Source: Diplolepis rosae (taxonomy: Eukaryota; Arthropoda; Insecta; Hymenoptera; Diplolepididae). From it: a stretch of DNA of 64,000 nt. How positions within the stretch are numbered: the stretch's first letter is position 1; each line of letters begins with the position of its first letter. A model generated the notes under the pieces. The model saw only the letters and a list, made by a program, of their open reading frames with translations, did not search any database and was not told the origin of the DNA. Below, piece by piece: positions 36,002-46,747 of the stretch. The stretch covers positions 124,001-188,000 of the forward strand of contig JAPYXD010000581.1 of NCBI GenBank assembly GCA_030998225.1, given 5' to 3'. The position numbers and the translations under genes are program-made.

Positions 36002-36144
36002 GATTGGCGGAAAACTAAGAAACGGAGACTGATTGGCGGAAAACCGAAAACGGTTATTGATTGGCTGTGAGCCAAAAGCTGAATTAATTGGCGAAAAGCT
36101 GTAACGAATACTGATTGGCGGAGAACCAATATGCAAATTGATTG
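36002..36144. repeat. Array of GATTGG (inverted CCAAT) motifs
   Basis: GATTGG occurs at 36002, 36031, about 36058, 36113 and 36139, AATTGG at about 36086, and CCAAT on the opposite strand at 36126. The units are imperfect, about 25-30 bp, of the type ACTGATTGGCGGAAAACC. It resembles a CCAAT-box cluster of a promoter, although no gene starts next to it. Confidence 0.5.
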
Positions 36145-36515
36145 GAGTAGCCAGATCCATACGGAGCAAGCAGCCAACCAGCACAAACCGTAGGAATCGC
36201 CAACACTCGACAAGCTTCGCTCTCCTTCGTCTAGCAGCAGTCAGTGAGATTAGACGCAATAGTTCGGGAGTGATCTAATAGTATATTAAATCAAGTGTGA
36301 CGCCTACAATGAATCTCTGAATTTTGCCAGCCGAGGTAAGGTCCGGTTCAAACTTGTGAAGCCTTGAGGGTTTTGGAGCTTCTCCGTAAGTACAGTAAAG
36401 TCTGAATTAAGAAATACAAAGAATGCTCTCGAACCTCCAAAACCAGCATAATAAAAGATGCTGGTTTACGATCAATGAGGGTCAAATATAAAGAAGAAAA
36501 CTCTTTATAGAGTCA

Positions 36516-36567
36516 AAATTGTTACGACGTTTCGTTGGCTATGGGTTTGCCAACCTCATCAGGCTTT
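36516..36567 (-). ncRNA. Hammerhead-ribozyme-like motif, left arm
   Basis: On the minus strand: CCTGATGAG, a perfect 6-bp stem GTTGGC / GCCAAC around the loop AAACCCATA, then GAAAC and GTC before the would-be cleavage site. CTGATGA and GAAA are the hammerhead core boxes, and such motifs are known from Penelope-like elements. One extra G between the core and the stem departs from the textbook form, so activity is uncertain. Confidence 0.45.
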
Positions 36568-36878
36568 ATTAAATTAAAAAAATCACCAAATATTAAAATT
36601 GTCACACACAAGAAAAATAAACATTAAATTAACTTAACATCCAGAACATACACAAAATTGTTAAAATTTTACCTTTATAAAAGAAGTTTAACTCATGATG
36701 AGTAATGTCGAGAAAATAAAATTATAATAAAAGTCATGATTTACTTAATAAAATGACGTGATGTCATGGAGTCGACGACACTTTGTCTACTAAATTATTA
36801 CATTCAAACAGTTAACGTAAAATATTGACAACAGTTATTGTAAACACAGAATTTGAAATGTAAACAGACATCAGCTGG

Positions 36879-37916
36879 ATGGGTTCACCAATTTCACCTC
36901 TATTCGCAGACATTGTCATGGATGATTTGAAAAATGATTGCCTACGAATTTTAAAAGACAAACATAATTGCTCTCCTTTATTTTATTACAGATTTGTAGA
37001 TGACACTATTCTGTGTGTACAAAAGAAATTTATTGACATGGTTTTAAACATTTTTAATTCACAAGATAAGAACTTAAAATTCACCTTTGAAGTTCAAAAA
37101 AATAATCAAATTAACTTTCTGGACGTGTCATTAATTATAAAAGATAATAAAATTATTTCTAATTGGTTTCAAAAACCTACCTCATCAAATAGAACAATTA
37201 ATTATTTTTCCAATCATCCAATTTGTCAGATAAAAAATATTGTTTATAACTTAGTTGTTCGAACGATATGTTTATCTCACAAAACGTTTCATAACGCCAA
37301 TTTGAAGATTGTTAAACAAATATTATTAAACGATAATCCAAATAGCTTCATCGATAAAAATATAAAAATCCGTATGAATAAAATTAAATACAGCTCTCCA
37401 AATTCTCCAAATAAAAAAAACCGTTCAAACTTATGCAGACATCAACCAAAGGTATGTTTGCCATACAACGTAACAAACTTCACTAAATTGTCTAATATTT
37501 TTAAAAAATACAATATTTCAACTATTCCAGTCGTCAACAAAACTTTGAAATCAATAATAAAATTAGGTAAAGACTCCACAAACAAATGGGAACAAACTAA
37601 TATTGTATACGAATTTAATTATAAAAATTGCACTGCGACTTATATTGGTGAATCTAAGAGAGCATTAAGAGTTCGTATTAATGAACACAAAACTAAAAAA
37701 AACAGTGAATCCGTAGTCTGTGAACATCAATTGGAATTCAACCATGAATTTGATTTGGAAAATACCAAGATTGTTGATTATGTCTCTGACTATCGAAAAA
37801 GACGAACATCAGAGATGATCCATATAAAATTTAATAAATTTAGTATAAATAAAAAAGAAGACATATTTACATTGAATAGAATTTATTTTTCATTACTTTA
37901 TAGATTAAATTCATGA
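36879..37916 (+). pseudogene. Penelope-like reverse transcriptase C-half plus GIY-YIG endonuclease
   Basis: The frame encodes 345 residues. It starts inside the RT palm at MGSPISPLFADIVMD, with the catalytic YRFVDDTILC at about 37-46 and INFLDVSL at 78-85. These match RTs of the Penelope class. Residues 241-271 contain VYEFNYKNC, TYIGESKRALRVRINEHK, a GIY-YIG nuclease with the Arg and Glu of the RxxEH signature. The fingers and earlier RT blocks are missing because the left arm starts immediately upstream, so it cannot be a functional polymerase alone. The open frame is undamaged over more than 1 kb, consistent with a recent 5'-truncated insertion. The first ATG is an internal Met, not a native start. 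Confidence 0.85.
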
Positions 37917-38232
37917 TAGCTTTCCAGCTGATGTCTGTTTACATTTCAAATTCTGTGTTTACAATAACTGTTGTCAATATTTTAAGTTAACTGTTTGAAT
38001 GTAATAATTTAGTAGACAAAGTGTCGTCGACTCCATGACATCACGTCATTTTATTAAGTAAATCATGACTTTTATTATAATTTTATTTTCTCGACATTAC
38101 TCATCATGAGTTAAACTTCTTTTATAAAGGTAAAATTTTAACAATTTTGTGTATGTTCTGGATGTTAAGTTAATTTAATGTTTATTTTTCTTGTGTGTGA
38201 CAATTTTAATATTTGGTGATTTTTTTAATTTA

Positions 38233-38285
38233 ATAAAGCCTGATGAGGTTGGAAAACCCATAGCCAACGAAACGTCGCAACAATT
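38233..38285 (+). ncRNA. Hammerhead-ribozyme-like motif, right arm
   Basis: Same motif as in the left arm but on the plus strand: CCTGATGAGGTTGG, loop, GCCAACGAAACGTC, followed by GCAACAATTTTGAC. The stem is 5 bp here because one C has changed to A. Short helix I pairing (GC with GC) is possible around the core. Confidence 0.45.
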
Positions 38286-38352
38286 TTGACACTATAAAGA
38301 GTTTTCTTCTTTATATTTGACCCTCATTGATCGTAAACCAGCATCTTTTACT

Positions 38353-39284
38353 ATATTAATATGGAGGGTGACACTACCATTTCTACACTCCAAAACTAGC
38401 GTTTAGTGATTAGTTACTGTCCTGAGTTACGGAAGTTGGAAATTTAGACCTAAGAGAAATAAAGAATTTAAGTTATTAAAAGTGAAATAAGTTAAAACAT
38501 TGAAAATATTGGGAAAAGTTCAGTTATCGCACTCTCGTTCAAGTAAGACTTTAAGCTATCGAGAATTGAGGTGAATACTATCGCTGGAGCATCGGCTGGA
38601 CGGAAAGCAGCATTGCCGTATTTATCGCATTTAGTCCGTTAGTTAGAAAAGGACGAAGCTATCGCACCTCTCTTTTCCTCTAAAAGAAATAACTCTTATA
38701 CCCGTAAATAGTATTTAATGTCTAGCTCAGAGTAAGTTGTGCCTAGTAACAATTGTTTGGAAAAGTCTAGCTTATTTAACTATCCTGTATTAACTAATTT
38801 TGTCAACATGTATGTATTAGTATAGCTACCGAAAGTCACGAGATGCAAGATGGCCACGAGGCCAAACCTAATGAATTGATATCCCTCTACGTGTGTAGTC
38901 AAGCTGCCGCCATCTTTCCGCTACCGAAAATGACGTTACGTAGCATAGAAGTAAACGAGCGGTGGTCGTGCCTGACCCTTTTTATCCGAGCTGTTACGTG
39001 ATACAGCCACCTCGATATCAAATGTGTGCGTGACTTGTATCCCATTTGTTTATAAAACTGTCATAATTTTGTTAATAATAATTTTAAATAAAATCCTATT
39101 TTCATACTAAACTTGTTGCCTCCACGAGTTTTAAACCACCCCCTCTCCCCTTGTCTGAAAATATCAGAGGCTGATTCTAGCCGAGGTGATAGCCGTGCAT
39201 CAGCGCCGTTGACCAGGGTTTGCATAGTTTGTGGTATAGAGGTACAGATGGCGCTTGAGCGCCTGGCGCCCAACTAAAAGTAAA
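38353..39284. other. Spacer, possibly LTR-related; no gene seen
   Basis: Contains AATAAAATCC at about 39090 and GC-richer patches around 38880-39020, but no protein or repeat partner was recognised. Confidence 0.3.
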
Positions 39285-39609
39285 GTGAGGTAGTACCTCT
39301 TGATCAACGGTGAGAGTAAGGTTACAATGTTAATGCCGATAAACGCGCAGAATCCCTTACGCTTACCAGTTCCTCTTCTTGCTTTATTGGCGATGTCCAC
39401 CACTGCCTGAATGGCGTCAACTGTGGACCTGCCTTTCCGAAAGCCGAACTGGTTTTCCGAGAGACCGTTCTCGCCGGCCATGTGACCCTGTAGTCTTTGT
39501 AGGATCATTTCCTGCAGAAGTTTGCCCATCGTATCCAATAGACATATTGGTCTATACGATGAGGCATCCCCTAGAGGTTTGTTGCCCTTCCTCAGCAGGA
39601 CCAACCTCT
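39285..39609 (-). pseudogene. R1-clade RT fragment fused to an ORF1 copy
   Basis: Minus strand: LVLLRKGNKPLGDASSYRPI, then CLLDTMGKLLQEMILQRLQG, then NQFGFRKGRSTVDAIQAV. These are RT blocks of the same family as 52936-56055. The 5' side joins the ORF1 at 39614 at LVLLRK, so the whole endonuclease and the start of RT are missing. It breaks off after GFCAFIGINI. Confidence 0.85.
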
Positions 39610-39613
39610 CCAG

Positions 39614-40126
39614 TCAATGAAGAACCTCCCCTCCCTCCACCAGCTGCCATTCCCCACCCTTCTGTGGGGTCTGGCCTCTGGTGGCCGCAGCGTAGGTGGG
39701 CGAAGTGCTGCCCTTCCCTTTTTTGGGAGAACGATCCTCGGGGGGAGAAGGTGCAACCCTCTTCTCCCCCTTTGCGAGCTGTTTTGGGGTATCTCCCAGA
39801 GACGTTGAGTACGGTCTCCGAAAGGTACCCATCCATTTCGGGTCGGGGTGGGGTTCCAGCCTTTTCTGGAATTCCACCCCGCTTTCTAGAAGACACTTAT
39901 GGGTGTTGAGCATTCCGCTCAACACCTCTGTAGCCTCGTTCACGCTGTCCTTAACATGGCCAGGGTTATTTCTCAGCATACATTGCTGGATGACGCTGAG
40001 AGCCCTGGCCAATTTCTCCATTTTTTCGTTTTTCTCCCTCAGGAGCTGAAGGGCGTCCTTCCATACTTCAGCTCCTGGAGAAGTACCCAAGTTCACTTTT
40101 CCCATCGGTTTTTCCTTTAGATCCAT
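39614..40126 (-). pseudogene. R1-clade ORF1, N-terminal region
   Basis: This 170-residue frame starts at an ATG (40126). It begins with a coiled-coil-like charged region (VWKDALQLLREKNEKMEKLA) and continues with a Pro/Ser/Lys-rich stretch (PSPPEDRSPKKGKGSTSPTY) typical of R1-type ORF1 proteins. It stops before the zinc knuckles and joins the RT fragment at 39609. The knuckles absent here are the part retained at 55947-56294, so the two copies together sample most of this ORF1. Confidence 0.7.
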
Positions 40127-40735
40127 TAATTTTGTTTACCAGCGCATCGTACGTAGAGAAGCGGGTCGGAATAGTTGGGAACGGTTGCACCCTCGGACCG
40201 AAGTCCTACTCCAGTTCTCTGAGGCCCAACCTCCGGTTAGCCGGTCCCAAAATACACGGACAGACTGGTCTCGCTCGAAGCAACACAGGCTCCGACACGT
40301 GTGTTCAATACGCACTACCTGATCAAGGTCCCGAAGGGACTGGCTCCTGATCCCGCATGGCACACCACCTCGGCAGAGCCACGCTCACATCAGCCTCGCC
40401 TCCTCGTGAGCCGGAGAAGACACCACTCGGCGACGAAACACTCCCAGTGGGATGCCATACGGAAACGATCGTTTGAACAGTTCTTTGTCACAGACTGCGG
40501 AGGCTTTTGCAGTGTCCCCCAGGAGATTTCATACACCAATTCGGTCTTAGTTTCATTCAAGAGAGAGCCCGTCTATACGTTCTTCTCTCATATTTGAAGG
40601 ACACATATCACAGTCATGCGGCGCTGACATTCATTCAGTTCACTCATTCCTCACAGGCACTCGCAGACTCATTCTCAGCGCCGCTGCCTGGAGCACACAT
40701 CCTTCGCCACGCATGAAGATAGACGCGTTTATAGC
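40127..40735 (-). mobile_element. Probable 5' untranslated region of the R1 copy
   Basis: GC-rich sequence directly upstream of the ORF1 start on the minus strand, clearly different in composition from the AT-rich flank beyond about 40740. It has no coding motif. The outer limit is a guess from composition. Confidence 0.4.
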
Positions 40736-41200
40736 GTCCCCCGCTTTCAACTTAGGATAGACCCGTTTATAGGGCACCCTTCACGGAATGGGAAATCAGT
40801 CTTGTAACCAGAAATAAAGGGCAGCGTTTCTGAAAAGCTTTAAAAGGGATTCCCAGGGTGCATATTATTTATACAGAGTTTTTTCAACTGCACTAGAATA
40901 AAATGGTCTCTTGTAAAATTGCCTTGCCTGGTAAATATCTTAATCATGGGTGAAAACAGTTAGATTCAAAAATTAATTTCCAAATGAAAATTCCTTTCCG
41001 TGCGCTGTATATTGTGCTCAATTAATTTACTTTCCGAGATTTTTGAAATTTTATTCTTTTGGTGCTTTGGAATTTAGTGTTAAATTTTAGTTTATATCGA
41101 GTCGCCTTAATTTTTTAAAATAAATCCTGTTCTGCCAAACTTCTTTGATAATTAAATTCTGGCTTTTATTTATTTTACCCGATTACTGTTGTGACTTTAA
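40736..41200. other. Spacer; no gene seen
   Basis: AT-rich sequence without recognisable coding or repeat features. Confidence 0.35.
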
Positions 41201-41282
41201 CACTAGAACTACCGACGATTGAGGCATACCTACTTCTACCATGTCAAACAAGTCATTTTTACCCCCCTTGGTAGTTCTAGTG
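41201..41282. mobile_element. 82-bp MITE with TTAA target duplication
   Basis: The ends CACTAGAACTACC and GGTAGTTCTAGTG are perfect inverted repeats of 13 bp, flanked by TTAA on both sides (41197-41200 and 41283-41286). This is the pattern of piggyBac-mobilised miniature elements. Confidence 0.8.
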
Positions 41283-42944
41283 TTAAATTGACCCCGCCTT
41301 GTGTTTGCTAATATTTGAATCTCGGTAAGTTTTGAACTGACTTTTTCACTTTGAGTAAAGTAACTGGCGTCCGACAAAGATCTTGTCTAAAAACCTTTTA
41401 GTATTTTCAGGTTATTATTAAATTAATAAAGTTATTTGGGCTCTCCAAAAGTACAGGTTTTGGGTAAAGAAGCTGCATCTCAATCAATATTTAAAATGCT
41501 ATCAAATTGAATTTTAAAACAAACAAAACCTCAAAACCAGCAACTTATTGTGTCATCCAATGTTCGTAACCATGCGTAAAAAATGTATATCATAACGCAA
41601 TATGAGATTTGTTCTGAGTTACAAGTTAATACGTACTTCGAAAAAAATCGACGTACGATGCTAGTCCGAAATTATCGAGTGTTTTGTACAGAATAATCCG
41701 CCATTGGTAGTTACCACGATTGTTAGTTGAAAACAATATCGACGACAGTTGTCGTAACAGCGTGACTTTGAATTGGGGCAAATGTATTTTATAGTAGCGT
41801 CAACTGCGAAGATTAGTTGGTGCCAAAACGAAATTTAAAATACAGTTCGAGGTCTGCAACTCCGAATGCAGTTACAGTAACTATAAAATAGTTGGACCAA
41901 CTGCAAAATACAGTACATCTATCTGCAAGCCAAACAACTGTGTAAATATAGTTGTCACAACTATAGCCGATTTTTTCAGTGTGGGTATCGAGGATTTAAC
42001 GACAAAAACATCACTTAGTGTTTTGATATTTTTGTTAAAATGATAATTTATAAAATTTTGCTATAGAAACTGATAAGAAGGATAAATATATAATTGCAGA
42101 CTAAGTGAAAAAAATTCAGGTATTTATTTTATTTCTAGTCAACAATTTTCAAAATATCTTGTATGTTGACATGCGCAAGCTCATTTAAGCTGACGTGAGT
42201 TTCAAAAAAACGCCAGAAAATGATCTTTCCGAATAACAAATGTACATACTGGGCGGTATTTCATATACTAAACTACTCCCAATTATATTCCCTATTCTGC
42301 AACCCACTCGTGCCCACTTTTAGATGGACTAGTCAAAAATTGGGTTCGATTTATTTTTTTGGGACTTACGTGATTCAACTTGTTTTTTCCAAATAAGAAT
42401 CCCTACTTTTAATTGCAGATTCGCGTTCAGCATAGTTTTGCTTTTTTTAGCAATATTATTGGCTAATATTATAATAATAATTAAACTTTGTGATTTTCCG
42501 CCAATTACGAGGAATACCGGATATAAAAATCATCATAAGCAAACAAAGTGTTATTTTTATAGATTCAATCACTTAAATTACTTAAAATATAGGTAGGGAC
42601 AATTTTCTTTCTTTTTTTTAGTGAAAATATTTTGTTTCAACAATATTGTGGTCGACTAGTACTCGAAAAATTGACTCGAGTGGAGAAATTTAGTGGCAAC
42701 GTTAGACGACACGCGGTGTCGCATCCATCGCCGTTGGGTATAATTTTTGCAGCTTAAACTTCCTCACACAACTTTTGCAATTGAAGGTAATAAAACTCAA
42801 TCAATGACACGAATGTATAAATAATTGATTATTTATTACTCGATTCAATTTTTGAAAATTTTTTTCTACTTAGTTTATTAGTTTATTGAAGATTTAATAA
42901 TCTTTTTATTATTCTGCATTTAACTCTACATTTTTCTTCTACAG
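41283..42944. other. Spacer with repeated AACTGC/GCAGTT motifs near 41.7-42.0 kb
   Basis: 41700-41985 contains several short inverted and direct motifs (GTAGTT, CAACTGCGAA, GCAGTTACAGTAACT, CAACTGCAAAATACAG) and ends GATTTTTTCAGTGTG, which resembles the subterminal region and terminus of a DNA transposon. The rest is AT-rich. No gene recognised before the acceptor at 42944. Confidence 0.35.
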
Positions 42945-44200
42945 TTTTAAAAGATGTAGAAGAAAAATTGAATTTCCTTAAGGCCAACACAGAACCATGG
43001 GACATTGTTCTAGATTATTTGAAAAGCAGTTCTAAGGCCAGAATTCGAATGCTTCAAGCATCCTCCGAATTACCAGAGAAAAAACGTAAGTTTTCCAGAA
43101 CAAAATTAGGGTCGAGCAACTCGCAAAATGAAGAATTTGAACTTCCTAACAATATTTCATCGTATCTATAAGATTACCCAGTTCTGCGAGAGCGATTAGG
43201 TTACACTTTGGTAAATATACTCTTCTCTTAATCCAACATTTTTAGCTTTGAATATTTAATTTGGTCTTTCGTAAATTAAGTAAATTTTGAATTTTCTCTC
43301 TTTTCCAGTTTCAAATTGATTTTGAGATCCTTCATCCAGATCACAAACTGAAGGTTTATAGTAATTGGGATGATTTCTCTGCTGAAGTTTTCGCTGCTCT
43401 ACAGGCTGTAGAAATTAAAAGCCCTGCTCTAAATGATAGTTTAGCTTCATTAGAGGACGATACTCTGGACAAAGGTGTGAATTCCTTGATCATGAGTGGG
43501 TAATATTTTGAGTGTTAGATTGTAATTTATTTTGTAATTTTTTTTGTCAATATTATTACAGGGACTTCTTTTTAATATTATTATTATTGCCATTTGGTAA
43601 CAACTGTCATGAGATTAAAATATATTCTATTACAGATGCTAAAACACTGATTACTCTTTTATCACTTTATCATCTGGATTCTGTCACGACTGTGGCCCGC
43701 GTTAAGAAGGAGGGAAAGACAACATCATGGAGATCCCCACTTGTTGAAATTCAAGACGGACTGATTTCCTTAATTGATGTACCTACCTTCCACTACTCTT
43801 TTTATTTACTTTCTAATTGTCTAATTTAATCATCAATTGTCTAATTATAGTCTGTTTATTTTCCGAGTTCTGGAAAACTCGACACATTCATATCGCAGCG
43901 TTACGAAAAATTCTCGCACTGGAAACTGACCGTCGAGCCATTCTGCGTAGTGTGTGGGTCAGCAGTTGAGAAGATTGATTCCTGCTGTGTTGTACTGGAT
44001 AGATGAATCAAGTATTTTGGTCCTCGTGCATTAGATATTTGTTTCAAGGCAATTCATGCAACTCACGCTGAATATTCAACTGAGAGTTATCGCCTTTGGA
44101 TGCTAATTCAAAAGAAACTTTACGGCTTGGACACAAGGTTTAACAAGCAGAGAAATGATGCTCAGCTTCCTAAACTTTTGAAAAAATTTAGTAAAGCTTT
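42945..44200 (+). pseudogene. First gene of a two-gene DNA transposon (unknown function)
   Basis: Coding pieces with splice-like borders are visible: 42945-43210 (FLKANTEPWDIVLDYLKSS, SELPEKKR, then an in-frame TAA and YPVLRERLGYTL), 43309-43474 (FQIDFEILHPDHKLKVYSNW), 43636-43777 (LLSLYHLDSVTTVARVKKEG, TTSWRSPLVEIQDGLISLID) and 43852-44190 (KLTVEPFCVVCGSAVEKIDS, then TGA, then YFGPRALDICFKAIHATHAE). The acceptors end in CAG or TAG and most donors are GT. I recognise the K-W-(K/R)-S/P...E..D.(F/L)I block and the FK..HA...EY...S...W block as recurring in uncharacterised proteins encoded next to zinc-finger transposase-like genes in insects; the function is unknown. At least two nonsense codons make this copy dead. 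Confidence 0.45.
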
Positions 44201-44317
44201 GATAGCTTTGAATAGTTTTATAGTTTCAATAGTTTGAATAGTTGATAGCTTGAAAAGCTTAGATCTTTGAAAATTATTTTTTTGTTTACGTAACAGATCT
44301 CACTTAGATGCTTAAAG

Positions 44318-46747
44318 ATGCCAAAGTGTTTCAAATGTGGAAAAGTTGTTCGTAGTATTAATGGACTGAAAAGACATTTTAAATTTGTTCAAAATTTAGA
44401 TAAGTACACAGCTGTGTATAAATGTGTTGAGACTGATTGTTATGTTACATCTTCCTCTTGGGTTCACCTAAGAAGGCATTTGAATCTTTTTCATAATTTT
44501 TGTGCTAATGATAATGCTAAAGTTGATCCTTATCTAGTTGAACAGCCTTTACAAAATAATAATATTGCTTCCAATAAGGATGCTCAGCCTATGATACCTC
44601 CAGATAATGACGTGGTTTCAAATTCGAAGGAGTTTGATAGTAAAAGTTTAAATGAGCATGTTGAAACATATGCTTCCCAATTAGTGGCTAGGTTGTATTC
44701 TAAACCTGGTCGCCCTCGTTCATTTGTTCAAGAATTTGTCAATGACACATCTGAATTTTTATCCTCAACTTTGTCCGTGATGGATGAGATTATTAAATTT
44801 AAACTAGAATCTAAAAATGTTGACCCGGCTGTTATTAAAGAAATTTCTGATACCCTTAGCATCCTGAAATCTCCATTCAAAGACCTTAGCACAGAGTATT
44901 TGCGTCTAAAATTTTTAAAAAGTTAACAATATTATGTTGAGCCTGAAAATTTTAAAATTGACACTGACTTGTTTGCAAGAAATATCAATAATAAAATTAT
45001 TCTTGAATCTGATCATGTAATAGGAACGTTTATACCTGTAAGAAAAGTTTTAAAAGCTTTCTTAGAGTTGCCAAATGTCTTGTCTAGTGTAACTAATTTT
45101 CTTCAGAGTCCCACTCCTCAGGGCATAATTTCTGATTTTATCCATGGATCTCATTGGCAAACAAAAAAGAGACATTTCGGGGACAAAAGGGTCGTTATTC
45201 CACTGACTGTATATACCGATGACTATGAGGTAGATAAAGAACTTGGACCACATAGTGCTAAGCTTATAGCTACTTATGTTAAGTTTGCGTGTTTGCTTCC
45301 CGAATTTCAAGGCTCTCTTTATAATATATTCTTAGTTCTGCTTTTTAATGCACGTGACAGAGAGGACTTTGGAAACAAAGCTGTATTTCGAAAATTAATC
45401 GAAGAGATGAATCACTTGCAAAGCAGTGGAATTGAAGTTACTGTCAATGGACAGACTGAAAGAGTTTACTTTATAATTGGACTTCTAGTTGCTGATAATT
45501 TAGCTATGCACATGTTGTTGGGTTTAGCTGAAGGCTTCAGTGCCAACTATCCTTGCGGCTTTTGCCATGTTCATAAAAATACAATCCATTTTCAATGCAA
45601 GGAGGATCCTGATCTCTTTAGAGATAAAATTTAACATAAGCTTGATTGTGCTGAGGGGAATGTTACAAACACTGGTGTCAATTGTCCGTTAGTTTTTGAA
45701 AATATTGAATATTTCGAGACTACAGAAAATCCAAGTTTTGACATAATGCATGACATATTTGAAGGGGTTTGTGGTTATGATATGGGCCACATATTGCATC
45801 ACTTTATTTTTGAAAAACAACCTCAATTTCAGAATAATGTTATTCAAATATGGCTCCAGTGTTTCTAACAAACCCAATCAACTGAAAGAAAAATGGGTTC
45901 GTGGAAAGTCTATTAAAATGACAGCAAGTGAAATGCGAACATTTGTTCGCACCTTCGCTCTTTTGGTTGGTGATCTTGTGGATAATGCTGACCCAATATG
46001 GGATTTCTATTTGATTTTTAGTGACATCATTGATATATTACTATGCAGGCATGTTCAAGAGGTGGTTTTAATATTACTCCAGAGAAAAATATCAGAACAT
46101 CACCGTCTTTACGTCGAGCTCTTCTCTGACACACTTAAACCTAAACATCATACGATGTTATATTATCATTATGTTATGCGAGAGTCTGGTGTTCCAATAA
46201 ATTATTCCTGCCACAGGTTTGAAAGAAAACACCAACCTTCAGTTCAAGACGTCAGAGGCACTACTTCTCGTAAAAATATTGCTCACACTTTAGCAGTGAA
46301 AGAGCAATTAAGATTGGCAAATAGACTTATGTGTCAGGTGGACTCGTTTCGGTTTTACAATTAGGCCCAGAAAAAAATTGTTTTCTTGATCCTCTTCTTC
46401 GCTTACCTCATGGATTTCTGTCCAGTGCAGTTGCACAATATGCACATGTTAAGTATAAGGGTACCATATACAAACTGGACTCGTGTGTTATAATAGGACC
46501 AGATGTAGATGGCGGACCTGAATTCGGTTTAGCGAAATCTTTCGTAATTAATCCTCAAGGTGATGTTTGTTTAGTCTATGATATTCTGTTAAGTACTAAT
46601 TTTTCTAGTCATTACCATGCATATGTTGTGACTAAAACTTCGCAAACTAAAGCTATTCTCATCAATGATTTAATGGACTATCTTCCTGTATTGTACTGTA
46701 ATGGATTTGATGGCAATCATTATGTAACCCTGCATCATTCATTATAA
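44318..46747 (+). pseudogene. Zinc-finger transposase-like gene of the same DNA transposon
   Basis: The N-terminus has C2H2-type fingers (CFKCGKVVRSINGLKRH and CVETDCYVTSSSWVHLRRHL...H). The body includes GPHSAKLIATYVKFACLLPE, VYFIIGLLVADNLAMHMLLG and FSANYPCGFCHVHK, then FDIMHDIFEGVCGYDMGHIL, a block common to a group of animal transposon proteins that I cannot place with certainty (CACTA-like is a possibility). In-frame TAA codons occur at 44924 and 45632. A frameshift near 45850 moves the reading to 45840-46364 (KYGSSVSNKPNQLKEKW), and another near 46335 moves it to the C-terminal part ending LYCNGFDGNHYVTLHHSL. Four lesions in about 2.4 kb show a decayed copy. Codon use is AT-rich like the surrounding sequence. 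Confidence 0.6.

Larger units (their letters stand above)
36454..38352 (+). mobile_element. Penelope-like element between inverted pLTR-like arms
   Basis: The left arm (36454-36878) and right arm (37920-38352) are near-perfect inverted copies of about 430 bp: AAGATGCTGGTTTACGATCA at the left end and its complement at the right end, and CAGACATCAGCTGGA next to the ORF against TCCAGCTGATGTCTG after it. Between them lies a 5'-truncated RT/GIY-YIG frame. Only a few differences separate the arms, so the structure is young. Confidence 0.8.

Noticed and set aside
40132..40716. Several overlapping plus-strand frames of 69-98 residues
   Set aside because: These are shadows of GC-rich probable 5' untranslated DNA of the R1 copy on the minus strand.
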